From positions 2,232,001 through 2,296,000 of the forward strand of contig NZ_CP038498.1 of NCBI RefSeq assembly GCF_012427845.1: a DNA stretch of 64,000 bases, in the 5' to 3' direction. Below the pieces are notes generated by a model. That model saw nothing but the letters and a program-made list of their open reading frames with translations. It had not been told where the DNA came from and ran no database searches. The position numbers and the translations under genes were made by a program. Below are positions 19,648 through 29,494 of this stretch, piece by piece. Positions within the stretch are counted from its first letter, which is position 1; each line of letters starts with the position of its first letter. The DNA is from Pectobacterium punjabense (GTDB lineage Bacteria > Pseudomonadota > Gammaproteobacteria > Enterobacterales > Enterobacteriaceae).

Positions 19648-20409
19648 TTAGCGAGCCAACCAGCCACCGTCAACGGCAATCGTGTAGCCATTGATGTAGT
19701 CAGATGCGCTGGATGCCAGGAAGACGGATGGACCCATCAGATCCTGCGGCAAACCCCAACGGCCAGCGGGGATACGATCCAGAATTTCTTTGCTGCGGTC
19801 TTCATCGGCGCGCAGTTGCTGGGTATTGTTGGTAGCCATGTATCCTGGAGCAATCGCGTTGACGTTGATGCCGTGTTTTGCCCATTCGTTAGCCAACAGA
19901 CGGGTCACACCCATAACGGCGCTTTTTGATGCGGTGTAAGAAGGCACGCGGATACCGCCCTGGAAGGACAGCATAGAAGCGATGTTGATGATCTTGCCGC
20001 CTTTACCTTGTTTGATGAACTGGCGCGCAACGGTCTGAGACATAAAGAAAACGCTCTTAATGTTCAGGTTCATGACGTCGTCCCAGTTTTTCTCGCTGAA
20101 CTCGATAGCATCTTCGCGACGAATGATACCGGCGTTGTTGACCAGAATGTCAACGTGGCCAAATTCAGCAACGGCTTTTTCTACCAGTTCGGCATGGCCA
20201 GATACATTGCTCATGTCAGCAGTCAGGCTCAGGAAACGACGTCCCAGTGCGGTGACTTTTTCGATGGTGTCTTTCGGTTCAACGATGTTGACGCCGACGA
20301 TATCACAGCCTGCTTGTGCCAGACCGATAGCCATACCCTGACCCAAACCGGTATCACAACCAGTGATAAGAGCAACTTTACCTTGCAAATCAAAAGAATT
20401 TAAAATCAT
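19648..20409 (-). CDS. kduD: 2-dehydro-3-deoxy-D-gluconate 5-dehydrogenase KduD
   Basis: NAD(H)-dependent short-chain dehydrogenase that reduces 2,5-diketo-3-deoxygluconate to 2-keto-3-deoxygluconate in pectin breakdown. 253 residues: cofactor motif TGCDTGLGQG, NNAG at about 88-91, catalytic Ser in IASMLSF and YTASK (Tyr/Lys). Ends in DGGWLAR as in E. coli KduD. It is 81 bases downstream of kduI in the same direction and followed by a terminator, so the two form an operon. Confidence 0.96.
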   Translation of the reverse strand: MILNSFDLQGKVALITGCDTGLGQGMAIGLAQAGCDIVGVNIVEPKDTIEKVTALGRRFLSLTADMSNVSGHAELVEKAVAEFGHVDILVNNAGIIRREDAIEFSEKNWDDVMNLNIKSVFFMSQTVARQFIKQGKGGKIINIASMLSFQGGIRVPSYTASKSAVMGVTRLLANEWAKHGINVNAIAPGYMATNNTQQLRADEDRSKEILDRIPAGRWGLPQDLMGPSVFLASSASDYINGYTIAVDGGWLAR

Positions 20410-20490
20410 ATCTATAATCTCTCTGTAAGCGACAATACTTAGTCGTTAGCTGTTACTGTAGGGAACGCCGGTAATTCCGGTTGAAAGCGA

Positions 20491-21327
20491 TTAACGTAAC
20501 TCGCTAACCTTGACGTGATCCATGTCATCGAAAACTTGATTTTCGCCAACCATGCCCCAGATAAAGGTGTAGCGTCTGGTGCCAACACCGGAATGAATTG
20601 ACCAGCTCGGTGAAATCACCGCCTGCTCGTTTTTTATAACTATGTGACGGGTTTCCTGTGGCTGCCCCATCATGTGAAAAACGGCCGTTTCTTCATCCAT
20701 ATCGAAATAGAAATAGACTTCCATCCGGCGCTCATGCGTATGACAAGGCATGGTATTCCACAGGCTGCCTTCAGCCAGCTTGGTTAACCCCATTGTGAGC
20801 TGGCAGGTCGGCAATACATCAGGAACAATGTATTTGTTAATTGTGCGACGATTACAGCTGGCATCCTCTCCCACGGTTTGTGGCGATGCGTCAGCTTGGG
20901 TAATCTTGCGAGTAGGGTATGCGGTATGTGCTGGCGCACTGTTGTAGTAGAATTTGGCTGGGTTAGCCGCATCGACGCTGGTGAACTGCACATTTTTCAC
21001 GCCCATACCCACATAGATGGCTTCTTCATTACCTACGTCGTAGCGTTTCCCATCGATAGTTACGATGCCCGCCCCACCAATGTTGATGGCACCGAGTTCG
21101 CGACGCTCAAGGAAATAGCTGACGCCGAGTTGCTTGCCTACTTCAGTGCCAATTGCCACAGCACTGTGTACAGGCATGATGCCACCGACGATGATCCGGT
21201 CGATGTGGCTATAGGTCATCGTGTAGGCATCGGCAGAAAAAATCTGTTCGATAAGAAATTCACGACGCAGGCCAGCGGTATCTAGCTGCTTCGCATGATC
21301 GCTGTGAATGCTTTGACGAACTTGCAT
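20491..21327 (-). CDS. kduI: 5-dehydro-4-deoxy-D-glucuronate isomerase KduI
   Basis: Cupin-fold isomerase that converts 5-keto-4-deoxyuronate to 2,5-diketo-3-deoxygluconate. 278 residues. Metal-binding cupin residues are in [17 protein letters not shown] (two His and Glu), with a further His in [16 protein letters not shown] lies before the ATG. First gene of kduI-kduD, divergent from kdgF across a 360-base regulatory region holding a strong KdgR box. Confidence 0.97.
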   Translation of the reverse strand: MQVRQSIHSDHAKQLDTAGLRREFLIEQIFSADAYTMTYSHIDRIIVGGIMPVHSAVAIGTEVGKQLGVSYFLERRELGAINIGGAGIVTIDGKRYDVGNEEAIYVGMGVKNVQFTSVDAANPAKFYYNSAPAHTAYPTRKITQADASPQTVGEDASCNRRTINKYIVPDVLPTCQLTMGLTKLAEGSLWNTMPCHTHERRMEVYFYFDMDEETAVFHMMGQPQETRHIVIKNEQAVISPSWSIHSGVGTRRYTFIWGMVGENQVFDDMDHVKVSELR

Positions 21328-21515
21328 TTCTTAGCCTCTCTTTCAGAGAAAAACAAAAATCAGGCGTTGTTCCTGAAACAGGAATCGTTCCTGGCGAAAG
21401 CGCCGGGCGAAACAGATGATGTTGCGTGGCAGTGACAACGTCACCTATTCCTCAACATGCCCGGTTCTTTCTTGTTATGCGGGATGATAGTTTGGATGGG
21501 ATGTGAATTCAATAA

Positions 21516-21536
21516 AAATGAAATAATGTTTTATTT
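21516..21536. promoter_or_regulatory. KdgR box between kduI and kdgF
   Basis: AAATGAAATAATGTTTTATTT is close to an exact palindromic KdgR consensus and the best of the three boxes in the cluster. It lies about 190 bases from kduI and 150 from kdgF, placed to control both divergent units. A possible CRP half-site TGTGA is adjacent at 21502. Confidence 0.75.
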
Positions 21537-21687
21537 ATTTCTTGAGGGCCGTCATGGTTTTGCTTATTTTATGTTTCTTCTGGTACTGATGTGGCTAAAA
21601 TGTCGCAATCCATAGTCATACACTCGTTGTCGTGCACAGTTTGTTGGCGCAATAGAAGGTATGGGCAATAAAAGCGTTAGAGGAGAG

Positions 21688-22026
21688 ATGATGATGAGAA
21701 GATACTTTATTGATGATGAAACGCCATGGGAAGAGCTGGGCGGTGGCATTAAACGTAAAATCATGACGTGGAGCGATGAGCTGATGATGGTTTACGTGCA
21801 CTTTGATAAAGGTGCGATTGGTACGCCGCACTTCCATGAAATTCACGATCAGATTGCTTATGTTGCTGCTGGCAGCTTTGAAGTGGAGATCGAAGGCGAT
21901 AAGCGTATCCTGAAAGCAGGCGACGCTTATCTGGCGGTGAAACCCGAAATGCATGGCGTAGTTGCGCTGGAAGACGGCAGCGTTCTGATCGATGCTTTCT
22001 CGCCTAAGCGAGCTGATTTCCTGTAA
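21688..22026 (+). CDS. kdgF: Uronate-linearising cupin KdgF
   Basis: Small cupin that converts unsaturated uronate monomers from pectin or alginate to the open-chain keto form for KduI. About 112 residues; the cupin metal motif is TPHFHEIHDQIAYV with a later His in PEMHGVV. AGAGGAGAG precedes three consecutive ATGs (21688, 21691, 21694); spacing favours the second or third, so the exact start is uncertain by two residues. An in-frame ATG at 21661 has no site. Divergent from kduI with a shared KdgR box. Confidence 0.92.
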   Translation: MMMRRYFIDDETPWEELGGGIKRKIMTWSDELMMVYVHFDKGAIGTPHFHEIHDQIAYVAAGSFEVEIEGDKRILKAGDAYLAVKPEMHGVVALEDGSVLIDAFSPKRADFL

Positions 22027-22116
22027 TGCCTCAACGCGTGGCCGGTATTATATAGTCGGCTACGCTTTCGCAATATCCCGCGATTCCTACCGTTCTACTC
22101 TTCTACTTTGCTGCCC

Positions 22117-22782
22117 CTATACCAAATGCTCAGCAGTCAGTTGATTCAGTGAGTCCAGCTTATAGTCGGCCAACACCCAGCGTGCGTCAGCACGAAATTC
22201 AGTCTGTGGAATAACGATGGAGCGCATACGCGCCGCTTTGGTTGCAATCATGCCATTCACCGAATCTTCCAGCGTAACGCATTGTGCGGGAGAAACGCCG
22301 AGTCCGTGTGCTGCATTTAAATACACTTCGGGATGAGGTTTGCTATAAGGCAGTGTCTCGGCTGACATCAGTACATCAAAGTAGTGATCCAGGTTAAACA
22401 TGCGCAGCACCTGCCGTTGCATGTGGAGCGGTGAAGCGGAAGCCAGTCCAATTTTAAGATCCAGCCTACGACACAGTTGCAGAGCATGTTCTACGCCGGG
22501 CAGGAGAGGTCGCTGCTCAGCAACGAGTTCGATGGCGCGATCAATAATGCGACGAACAACTTCATCTCGACCAGGTGCCGCCCAGGGAGAGCGTTGATAC
22601 CAGAGTTCGACCACCATATCGATGCGTAAGCCCAGCGTATCTTTCATTGACTCTCGTAGTGAGATATCGACGCCTAGCGAAGCGATAACCTCCAGCTCTG
22701 CTTTATCCCACAGTGGTTCTGAATCAATCAGCAGGCCATCCATATCGAAAATCGCCGCTCGTATAGAAGAATCAAAGGACAT
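22117..22782 (-). CDS. hxpB: Hexitol phosphatase HxpB (YniC), HAD family
   Basis: HAD-superfamily phosphatase of 221 residues acting on hexitol phosphates and 2-deoxyglucose-6-phosphate in E. coli. Motif I DMDGLLIDSEPLW (nucleophile Asp in FDMDG), motif II SASP, motif III YSKPHPEVY (Lys), motif IV TLEDSVNGM. N-terminus and LGLRIDMVVELWY are strongly YniC-like. It neighbours yniB and yniA, the same grouping as in E. coli. Confidence 0.94.
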   Translation of the reverse strand: MSFDSSIRAAIFDMDGLLIDSEPLWDKAELEVIASLGVDISLRESMKDTLGLRIDMVVELWYQRSPWAAPGRDEVVRRIIDRAIELVAEQRPLLPGVEHALQLCRRLDLKIGLASASPLHMQRQVLRMFNLDHYFDVLMSAETLPYSKPHPEVYLNAAHGLGVSPAQCVTLEDSVNGMIATKAARMRSIVIPQTEFRADARWVLADYKLDSLNQLTAEHLV

Positions 22783-23066
22783 ACCACGGGCTCCGTCAGC
22801 AAAGAAAAGAGTGTTTAGTGATAAACTATACCCTAATAAGTCGAGTGGCAGGATAAAACACTAGCCCTTTGAACAAGGCGCGGTTCATGCAAGGGCTGAG
22901 TCATCGCCAGCACAGGTAACTTGAAGCAGAGTGGATGACAAATTGCTATTGTGGCTTATCTGGCGGTGTGGGAGATAAAGTATTGACTGCACGTAAACTT
23001 ACAGTAGGCTACCCGTCGTACTAAAACGATATATTATCGATGTTGCGTCGCTAAGAAGGGGTTCTC

Positions 23067-23615
23067 ATGACGTATCAACAGGCTGGCCGTATTGCCATGG
23101 TTAAACGCCTTGCTGGATGGATACTTTTTATCCCCGCGCTGCTTTCAACTTTCGTCTCGCTGGCTAACTATCTCTACGCCTATACCCAGAAAAAACAGGG
23201 TATCGATGCTGTACTGCTGGATTTTCTGCATTTAATGCTCGATATGGTGCGCTTTAATACGCCTTTCCTGAACATTTTTTGGTTCAACTCGCCAATTCCG
23301 GATTTTACGCGCTTTTTCAGTGCAGCGACGCTGATGTTTTTGTTGATCTACATCCTGATTTTTATTGGTCTTGCGTTGCAGGTTTCGGGTGCCCGGATGT
23401 CTCGTCAGGCGAAGGCAATTAAGGAAGGCATTGAGGATCAACTCATTCTGGAAAAAATGAAGGGAGAGGGGGGGAACACGCGTGAGACTCTGGAGTCACG
23501 TGTCATTGTTCCTACGCATACAATATTTGTGCAATTTTTCCCGCTTTATGTTCTGCCGCTCATTATCGCGGGTATTGGGTACCTGGCGTTGCGTTTATTA
23601 GGATTGCCAGTCTGA
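23067..23615 (+). CDS. yniB: YniB family membrane protein
   Basis: A 182-residue inner-membrane protein with about four predicted helices (residues ~15-35, 65-80, 85-105, 150-178) and a charged loop at 110-140. Function unknown. AAGAAGGGG lies just before the ATG. Divergent from hxpB and convergent with yniA, as for E. coli yniB in the yniABC neighbourhood. Confidence 0.85.
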   Translation: MTYQQAGRIAMVKRLAGWILFIPALLSTFVSLANYLYAYTQKKQGIDAVLLDFLHLMLDMVRFNTPFLNIFWFNSPIPDFTRFFSAATLMFLLIYILIFIGLALQVSGARMSRQAKAIKEGIEDQLILEKMKGEGGNTRETLESRVIVPTHTIFVQFFPLYVLPLIIAGIGYLALRLLGLPV

Positions 23616-23704
23616 GTAACGCTCTGGCGCAGAGAGTGCGCCAGACGCTGAAACCTCTTTCCTGGCTTAGATTAAACATCCAGGCTTTGAGTAAACACCT
23701 CGCC

Positions 23705-24565
23705 TTAAATCAAAAGCTGCCGTTCGATGAGCTGCTGCGCTTCAACAATATGTTTGCCACCGAAAAGATTGGCGCGGTTAAGCAGATAGTAAATCTGGTA
23801 AATGGGTTGGCGCTCGATAAAGCCTTTATCCAGCGGCCATACACTCTGGTAGCCATCATAAATCTGCGCCGGTAGCGCGGGATAGCGTGGCAGCATCGCT
23901 AAATCACACTCTCTGTCCCCCCAATAGCAGGCCGGATCGAACAAATAACTACCATCCTGGCTATTTGCACAATTATCTGGCCACAGGTCGCCGTGCAAGA
24001 GTGATGGTTGGGGCTGGTGCCCAGCCAGACGTTCCTCAACGCGCGCGATCAGCGTTTCAACGTGACCAAAATGCATTCCTTTTTCTGCCGCCAGTTGTAA
24101 CTGCCACCCAATACGCTGTTCGGCAAAAAAGGTCGCCCAGCGCCGCTGCCAGCTGTTTGGTTGCGGCGTTGTCGAGAGGTCATTATCAAAATCCAGCCCA
24201 AACTGCGGTTGATCGCTCCACTGGTGCAGGCGTGCTAACTGTTCGCCCAGACACCACGCGCTGTGGGCATCCAACGGTTTGACAGGCAGATATTGTAGAA
24301 GCAGGAAGCTGTGATCGCGTGAACTACCGACACCGTAGACGGCGGGTACGCGCACGGTATTACTGCGGCTCAGTAAGTGAAGCTGATCGGCTTCAGCGGT
24401 GAACTTGGCTAGCATTTCACGGCTATCGCATTTTACGAAGACGTCATGCTCGCCGTAGCGGACGTACCAGGCTGGATGTATTTCACCGCCGGACAATTCG
24501 CGATGTTCCTGAATCTCCGCAGCACCGTGATGCTCTTCCAAAAGTCGGCTGATAGCTTGCCACAT
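23705..24565 (-). CDS. yniA: YniA, fructosamine-kinase-family protein
   Basis: Aminoglycoside-phosphotransferase/fructosamine-3-kinase fold, 286 residues. Kinase landmarks: lysine in YGEHDVFVKCD, HRD-like loop LLHGDLWPDNCA, and DPACYWGDRECDLAM (DxD metal loop). Proposed role is repair of glycated amines, but the physiological substrate is not established. Stands alone on the minus strand. Confidence 0.92.
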   Translation of the reverse strand: MWQAISRLLEEHHGAAEIQEHRELSGGEIHPAWYVRYGEHDVFVKCDSREMLAKFTAEADQLHLLSRSNTVRVPAVYGVGSSRDHSFLLLQYLPVKPLDAHSAWCLGEQLARLHQWSDQPQFGLDFDNDLSTTPQPNSWQRRWATFFAEQRIGWQLQLAAEKGMHFGHVETLIARVEERLAGHQPQPSLLHGDLWPDNCANSQDGSYLFDPACYWGDRECDLAMLPRYPALPAQIYDGYQSVWPLDKGFIERQPIYQIYYLLNRANLFGGKHIVEAQQLIERQLLI

Positions 24566-24670
24566 AAGGTCATCCTCCCGTTGATGTTGCCGATACCCTG
24601 CTGTTCACTGGGGTGATTCGTTTACGGTAACCCATTGAGCGCAATAAAAATGGAATCTATACCTCAAATA

Positions 24671-24726
24671 ATTCGGGTGAGTGAACGCAGCCAACACACA
24701 TGCAGCTTGACGTATTACAGGTATAC
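24671..24726. repeat. Interspersed intergenic repeat, copy 1
   Basis: A stretch of about 56 bases starting ATTCGGGTGAGTGAACGCAG is about 84% identical by eye to 48857-48912, sharing ATTCGGGTGA, TGAACGCAG, ACATGCA and CTTGA blocks. It occupies the 312-base gap between yniA and sitD. No gene is seen in the rest of the gap. Confidence 0.7.
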
Positions 24727-24877
24727 AGCACAGTGATAACCGATAGGTAGAGATGCGAGAGACAAGTATAGTCGGAATTAAAAATAACGACGTTAGGATG
24801 ACGGACAATCCGTTAGATAATGGCGTAACCGGCAGTTGCGTTCCGGTTACGCCAGGTTGGGGCAGAGAAGCAAAGCA

Positions 24878-25735
24878 CTACAGCGCATTAGTGACAATCT
24901 GGGATGCTGCCTGACGGCGTAGTTTGAGCTGGTGGTAAGTTAGGGCTAATGTGAAGAACAGCGCTTGAACGATGACGATGCAAGGACCGGTCGCTCCATC
25001 GATGTAAAAACTGATCAGGGTGCCAGCAATACAGGAAATGACGGAAACCAGTGTGGCAACAAGAACCATATAATCGAAGCGCTTGCAGACCATAAAAGCA
25101 ATGATTCCAGGCGCAATCAGCATCGCGATCACCAAAATAACGCCGACGGCCTGTAATGATGCGACGATGGTCATTGCCAGCAGGCTCAGTAATCCGTAGT
25201 GCAGTAGCTTAACGGGTAGGCCAATGACGCGGGCATGATTGGGATCGAAGCAGTACAGCATGAAATCTCGCCGTTTTAACAAGATGACGGCCAATGTCAC
25301 CCCTGCAATCAGTAATATTTGCGTCAGTTCTTGCTGAGTGATGCCTAGCACGTTACCAAACAAAATATGGTTCAGGTGCTGATCGGTATCGATACGCGCA
25401 AACATGACGAGCCCCAGCGCAAACATGCCGGAAAAAATGATCCCCATTACCGTATCTTCTTTGACTCGGCTGTGCTCTTTTACATATCCCGTCGCTATCG
25501 CACAGAAAATACCGGAAACAAAAGCGCCGATGACCAGCGGAATCCCCAGTAGAAACGCGACAACGATACCAGGCAACACGGCGTGCGAAATGGCATCACC
25601 CATTAGCGACCAGCCTTTCAACACCAGATAGCAGGATAATACTGCGCAAACCGTACCCGTGACGACGGCGGCGAGTAATGCTCGCTGCATGAACGGATAA
25701 GAGAGGGGGTCGGTTAGCCAGCTAATTAGCATCAT
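24878..25735 (-). CDS. sitD: Mn/Fe ABC transporter permease SitD
   Basis: Second membrane subunit of the SitABCD/YfeABCD metal importer, 285 residues, about eight to nine predicted helices, ABC-3 family. Typical LKGWSLMGDAISHAVLPGIV and FDPNHARVIGLP are present. Its start overlaps the sitC stop by 4 bases, so it is the last gene of sitABCD. Confidence 0.93.
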   Translation of the reverse strand: MMLISWLTDPLSYPFMQRALLAAVVTGTVCAVLSCYLVLKGWSLMGDAISHAVLPGIVVAFLLGIPLVIGAFVSGIFCAIATGYVKEHSRVKEDTVMGIIFSGMFALGLVMFARIDTDQHLNHILFGNVLGITQQELTQILLIAGVTLAVILLKRRDFMLYCFDPNHARVIGLPVKLLHYGLLSLLAMTIVASLQAVGVILVIAMLIAPGIIAFMVCKRFDYMVLVATLVSVISCIAGTLISFYIDGATGPCIVIVQALFFTLALTYHQLKLRRQAASQIVTNAL

Positions 25736-26595
25736 AAAGCATCTCCTGATTGATCGCGTAATCGCAGACGGCGTGATGCCAGCAACCCATGCTTGGGAGC
25801 AAAGACAAACGCCAACAGGAAGACAACGGTTTGCAACGTGACAATCACACCGCCCGTCGCGCCATCAAGGAAAAAGCTCAAATAGGCTCCCACCGCACTG
25901 GTTAGTGCGCCGAGCACAATGGAAATCACAACCAGACGACCAAACCGGTCGGTAAGCAGGTAAGCCGTGGCCCCCGGCGTAATCACCATCGCGATAACCA
26001 AAATCGCGCCGACGGTTTGCAATGCGGCGACAGTACAGGCGCTTAGCAGCGTAAAAAAGAGGATTTTCAGCTTCAGCGGAGAAAGGCCAATCGAACGCGC
26101 ATGGTTCTCATCAAAAAACACGGCCAGTAAATCCTTCCACAGTAAACAGAGAATCACGAACGTCACGCCAATGATGATCTCAACTTGCAGAATATCTTCG
26201 TCGGCAATCCCCAAAATATTACCGAAAATGATGGATTGCACGTTAACGGATGTTGGATTGAGGGAAATAATCAGCAGACCGACAGCGAAAAACGTTGAGA
26301 AAATAAAGCCGATAATCGCATCTTCGCGCAATCGGGTAATGTGACGAATCAGGGTCATCGCCAGCGCGGCTAGCATACCAGTAAAAAATGCGCCGGCAGC
26401 GTAGGGCAGGCCCAAGGCATAGGCACCTGCGACGCCGGGGACGACGGAATGTGAGAGTGCATCCCCCATCAGCGACCAACCTTTCAGCATCAGGTACGCC
26501 GAAAGAAAAGCGCACACGCCACCGACAATGGCGCTGACCCAGATCGCTTTGACCATGTAGTTATAGCTGAATGGCTGTAGCAGGATATCGATCAT
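25732..26595 (-). CDS. sitC: Mn/Fe ABC transporter permease SitC
   Basis: ABC-3 family permease of 287 residues, paralogous to SitD: LKGWSLMGDALSHSVVPGVAGAY and FDENHARSIGLS recur. Eight to nine helices. Its first base touches the sitB stop (one-base overlap), showing tight translational coupling in sitABCD. Transports manganese and iron in characterised homologues. Confidence 0.93.
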   Translation of the reverse strand: MIDILLQPFSYNYMVKAIWVSAIVGGVCAFLSAYLMLKGWSLMGDALSHSVVPGVAGAYALGLPYAAGAFFTGMLAALAMTLIRHITRLREDAIIGFIFSTFFAVGLLIISLNPTSVNVQSIIFGNILGIADEDILQVEIIIGVTFVILCLLWKDLLAVFFDENHARSIGLSPLKLKILFFTLLSACTVAALQTVGAILVIAMVITPGATAYLLTDRFGRLVVISIVLGALTSAVGAYLSFFLDGATGGVIVTLQTVVFLLAFVFAPKHGLLASRRLRLRDQSGDAL

Positions 26596-27485
26596 CAGGG
26601 CTTTTTCTCCTCCGGTATCGTGCGTGATGCAGGAGGGTCACTTTTAGTCGAACCATAGAACACTGCCGGACGTTCATCGTCAGTCAATACGGTCACTGAG
26701 CGAACGTCATCGTCATCGTGAAGATGAGATCCCCCGAGGTTGATATGCCGCAGGACGCCCCCGAACGTTTTCTCCAAATTACTTTGGGTAAAGGTGCTGT
26801 GCGTCGGTCCAGCGGCTAGCACAGTGCGATTGACCAAAATAACATTGTCGCAAAATTCTGGAACGCTGCCGAGGTTATGGGTTGCCACCAGAATCAAATG
26901 TCCTTCATCGCGCAGAGTGCGAAGTAGCTCGATGATGGCATTCTCCGTTTTGACGTCTACCCCCGTAAAAGGCTCATCCAGCAGTAAAACACTGCCTTGT
27001 TGAGCCAGCGCACGGGCCAGAAAGACCCGTTTTTTCTGGCCGCCGGACAACTCCCCAATTTGGCGATGTTGCAGCGTCGACAGCCCGACGCGCTCCAATG
27101 ACTCTGCTACAATGGCGCGATCTTGTTTACTGGGTATACGTAGGAAATTCATCCGTCCGTAGCGTCCCATCATGACCACGTCGGCAACCAGAACGGGAAA
27201 ATTCCAGTCGACGTCTTCTGTTTGCGGAACGTAGGCCACCAGATTTTGTTTCAGCGCCTGGTAGATGGGCTGCTGATTGAGCAGAACCTGTCCTGAGGTT
27301 GGCTTGACTAATCCCATGATACTTTTGAACAACGTGGATTTCCCACTGCCATTTACGCCGACTAAGGCGCAAATCGTACCGCCTGTCAGAGAAAAAGAGG
27401 CGTGGCGAATAGCCTGATGCCCGTTGCTGTAAGTAACCGAAACATCATTGACTTCTAATGATTGTCCTGCTCGATCACCACTCAT
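26595..27485 (-). CDS. sitB: Mn/Fe ABC transporter ATPase SitB
   Basis: ATPase of the metal importer, 296 residues. Walker [12 protein letters not shown], signature [13 protein letters not shown], Walker [13 protein letters not shown], switch VATHNLG. The C-terminal tail after ~245 is His/Asp-rich ([13 protein letters not shown]), which could sense or bind metal. Overlaps sitA by 4 bases. Confidence 0.93.
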   Translation of the reverse strand: MSGDRAGQSLEVNDVSVTYSNGHQAIRHASFSLTGGTICALVGVNGSGKSTLFKSIMGLVKPTSGQVLLNQQPIYQALKQNLVAYVPQTEDVDWNFPVLVADVVMMGRYGRMNFLRIPSKQDRAIVAESLERVGLSTLQHRQIGELSGGQKKRVFLARALAQQGSVLLLDEPFTGVDVKTENAIIELLRTLRDEGHLILVATHNLGSVPEFCDNVILVNRTVLAAGPTHSTFTQSNLEKTFGGVLRHINLGGSHLHDDDDVRSVTVLTDDERPAVFYGSTKSDPPASRTIPEEKKP

Positions 27486-28396
27486 TGATTAAATCCTTTC
27501 GCGATGGTTTCCACCGTCACTTGTAACAGGTCGATGTAAGTTGGCACAGGACCTTTTTCTGTCGACAGTGAATCAACATACAGCACGCCGCCATATTTCG
27601 CGCCCGTTTCTTTGCTGACCTGTTTTGCTGGCTTATCGGAAATGGTGCTTTCACTGAACACAACAGGAATCGCCTTTTCACGTACGGTATCAATCACCCG
27701 GCGCACCTGTTGTGGTGAACCTTGTTCATCAGCGTTGATTGGCCAGAGATAGACTTCACTAAATTGATAATCTTTCGCCAAATAGCTGAATGCGCCTTCG
27801 CTGGTGACTAACCACCGCTGCTGCTCAGGGATACGGGAGAGGCGTTCACGCAGTGGTGCATCGAGAGCCTTAATTTTTTCAGCATAGGCCTTGGCGTTAC
27901 GGTTATATGTCTCCGCATTGGCAGGATCGGCTTGAACCAGACCTTTGCGGATATTCTCAATATAGATTAACGCATTGGAAGGGGACATCCAGGCATGCGG
28001 ATTTGGATTGCCATTATAGGCACCCTCGCGAATAGGGAGGGGAGTGATACCTTCCGTCACTACGACGGCGGGCACGTTTTTTACATTTTCGAAAAAGCGC
28101 GTGAACCAGCGCTCAAGGTTCATACCATTCCACAGCACCAACTGTGCAGACTGTGTTTTAACAATATCGCGTGGCGTCGGTTGATAATCATGAATCTCTG
28201 CACCCGGTTTGGTGATGGATTCGACGGTTGCGGCATCACCTGCTATGTTTTGTGCGATATCCTGAATAATGGTAAAGGTAGTGATTACTTTTAGTTTTTC
28301 AGCCGCCTGCGCGGATGTGCTGGCTAAAAGCAGTAAGGCGCACGGTAGCGCAATGCGGCGGAACAAGGCAGATAAAGGGGCGTGAAAACCAATCAT
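27482..28396 (-). CDS. sitA: Mn/Fe-binding periplasmic protein SitA
   Basis: Cluster A-I (ZnuA/TroA-type) solute-binding protein of 304 residues that delivers Mn2+/Fe2+ to SitCD. Signal peptide cleaved after AQA (residue 31). Metal ligands expected in [13 protein letters not shown] (His) and NPHAWMSP (His), with a Glu in SEGAF and Asp later in the C-lobe. First gene of sitABCD, with a Fur-like box 35 bases upstream of the ATG. Confidence 0.93.
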   Translation of the reverse strand: MIGFHAPLSALFRRIALPCALLLLASTSAQAAEKLKVITTFTIIQDIAQNIAGDAATVESITKPGAEIHDYQPTPRDIVKTQSAQLVLWNGMNLERWFTRFFENVKNVPAVVVTEGITPLPIREGAYNGNPNPHAWMSPSNALIYIENIRKGLVQADPANAETYNRNAKAYAEKIKALDAPLRERLSRIPEQQRWLVTSEGAFSYLAKDYQFSEVYLWPINADEQGSPQQVRRVIDTVREKAIPVVFSESTISDKPAKQVSKETGAKYGGVLYVDSLSTEKGPVPTYIDLLQVTVETIAKGFNQ

Positions 28397-28430
28397 GCAG
28401 ATATCCTTACAAACCGTGAAAATATTATTT

Positions 28431-28449
28431 GAGAATAATTATCAATATC
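28431..28449. promoter_or_regulatory. Fur box upstream of sitABCD
   Basis: GAGAATAATTATCAATATC matches the 19-base Fur consensus at 15 positions. Fits iron repression of sit/yfe operons. I did not find a convincing MntR palindrome beside it. Confidence 0.7.
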
Positions 28450-28806
28450 ATTTAAGTCAAGGGGCAAAAAAGCGCGGAGGGTTAGTAATCGAGGGGGGCT
28501 CATGAGACAAGCAATCGCTGTTCGCTGGCTTGTCGTATGTACTTGTGCAGATAAGGAACGCATTATGCTCCTTTTGTAACAAAACTGTTGCTTTAATTTA
28601 ATGAATCGTACTTAAGGTTACAATGAAAGTCTAACGGTAACGAGGGCGAACTGTCGTGTGGCTATACATAGATATACACATGGTTAAATTTACGCCAGAA
28701 AAAGGGAAAAATCTGAAGTAACCTTAAAAATATCGTGGTGGCTGCCGATAAACCATAAAGAATGTGAAAGATGTCTCTATTTTTATATGAAAGGACTGTG
28801 AATGGT

Positions 28807-28902
28807 ATGAGCACAAAATCAGAGCGACGCTGGAAATTGGCGAGTGTATTTTTATTGACTTTCCTGGTGGCATTATTAGTTCTGCTGGTTCAAACAAGTT
28901 AA
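28807..28902 (+). CDS. Putative 31-residue single-span membrane peptide
   Basis: A short ORF encoding a basic head (MSTKSERRWK) and a hydrophobic helix (residues 11-28), ending QTS. AAGGA lies 11 bases upstream. A two-codon ORF (ATG GTA TGA) at 28802 overlaps its start, with better spacing to the same site, so translation may be coupled. It resembles in kind, not in sequence, the small membrane proteins found near cspC in E. coli. Not recognised. The surrounding 0.9 kb (28450-29336) holds no other supported gene. Confidence 0.4.
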   Translation: MSTKSERRWKLASVFLLTFLVALLVLLVQTS

Positions 28903-29336
28903 TTTCTGGTACAACGAGAAGCTAGATAATATCTATTATGTAATGAATTAATGCAAAGGATATAGATAGCATAAAAATGATAATTGATTTTAAACATTGA
29001 TATAAGCGTAACTGATGTGGGTCACGCTTCTCGTTAATGTTCAATCTCTCTTGATGGTAGAAGGCTAATTATAGCTTTTTGTTATGACTGTTGGTCCGCT
29101 GTGCCAGAAATGCGACATTTGTCGCGTATTTTGTGCGTAATAAAATCTGAAATGTACTTATTGTGTAATGTCAGAACTGGCTTGTTAATATAGGCGTCAA
29201 TGTGCGCTATCGTGTATTAATGAATCAGTGATGATGTGAATTTGTGCGGCGTGTCCATGACTGGTAAAAAAGGCCTTGCCATCGTTTGCATAGTGTGTAA
29301 TAACGCTTCTGGGTAAAACGAGGTACAGTTCTGTAT

Positions 29337-29453
29337 ATGAATGGCATTTTCAGTAAAGAAGACTTAGGTACAACCTTTAGCGTTGCATGCTACTTCTCTG
29401 CCGATCCTTATCTTAGTGCCTCAAGCAGTAACGACTTTGGTTTGTCTGTATAA
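29337..29453 (+). CDS. yobF: YobF-like small protein (DUF2627 family)
   Basis: A 38-residue ORF starting [11 protein letters not shown] and continuing [13 protein letters not shown], which parallels E. coli YobF (starting MCGIFSKE, with FSAEPYIGASCSN), though the C-terminus is shorter. It sits 41 bases upstream of cspC in the same direction, exactly the E. coli yobF-cspC arrangement; yobF is heat- and stress-responsive there. The ribosome binding site (GAGG, 13 bases off) is weak. Confidence 0.75.
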   Translation: MNGIFSKEDLGTTFSVACYFSADPYLSASSSNDFGLSV

Positions 29454-29494
29454 CGCCTTTTGGGCGGTTTAAACAATTAAAGGAAATATTAGAA

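Noticed and set aside
21432..21444. GTGA...TCAC dyad as a CRP site for kduI/kdgF
   Set aside because: The half-sites are five bases apart instead of six, so it does not fit CRP.
29094..29150. 18-residue ORF with four cysteines upstream of yobF
   Set aside because: No ribosome binding site and nothing else to support translation.
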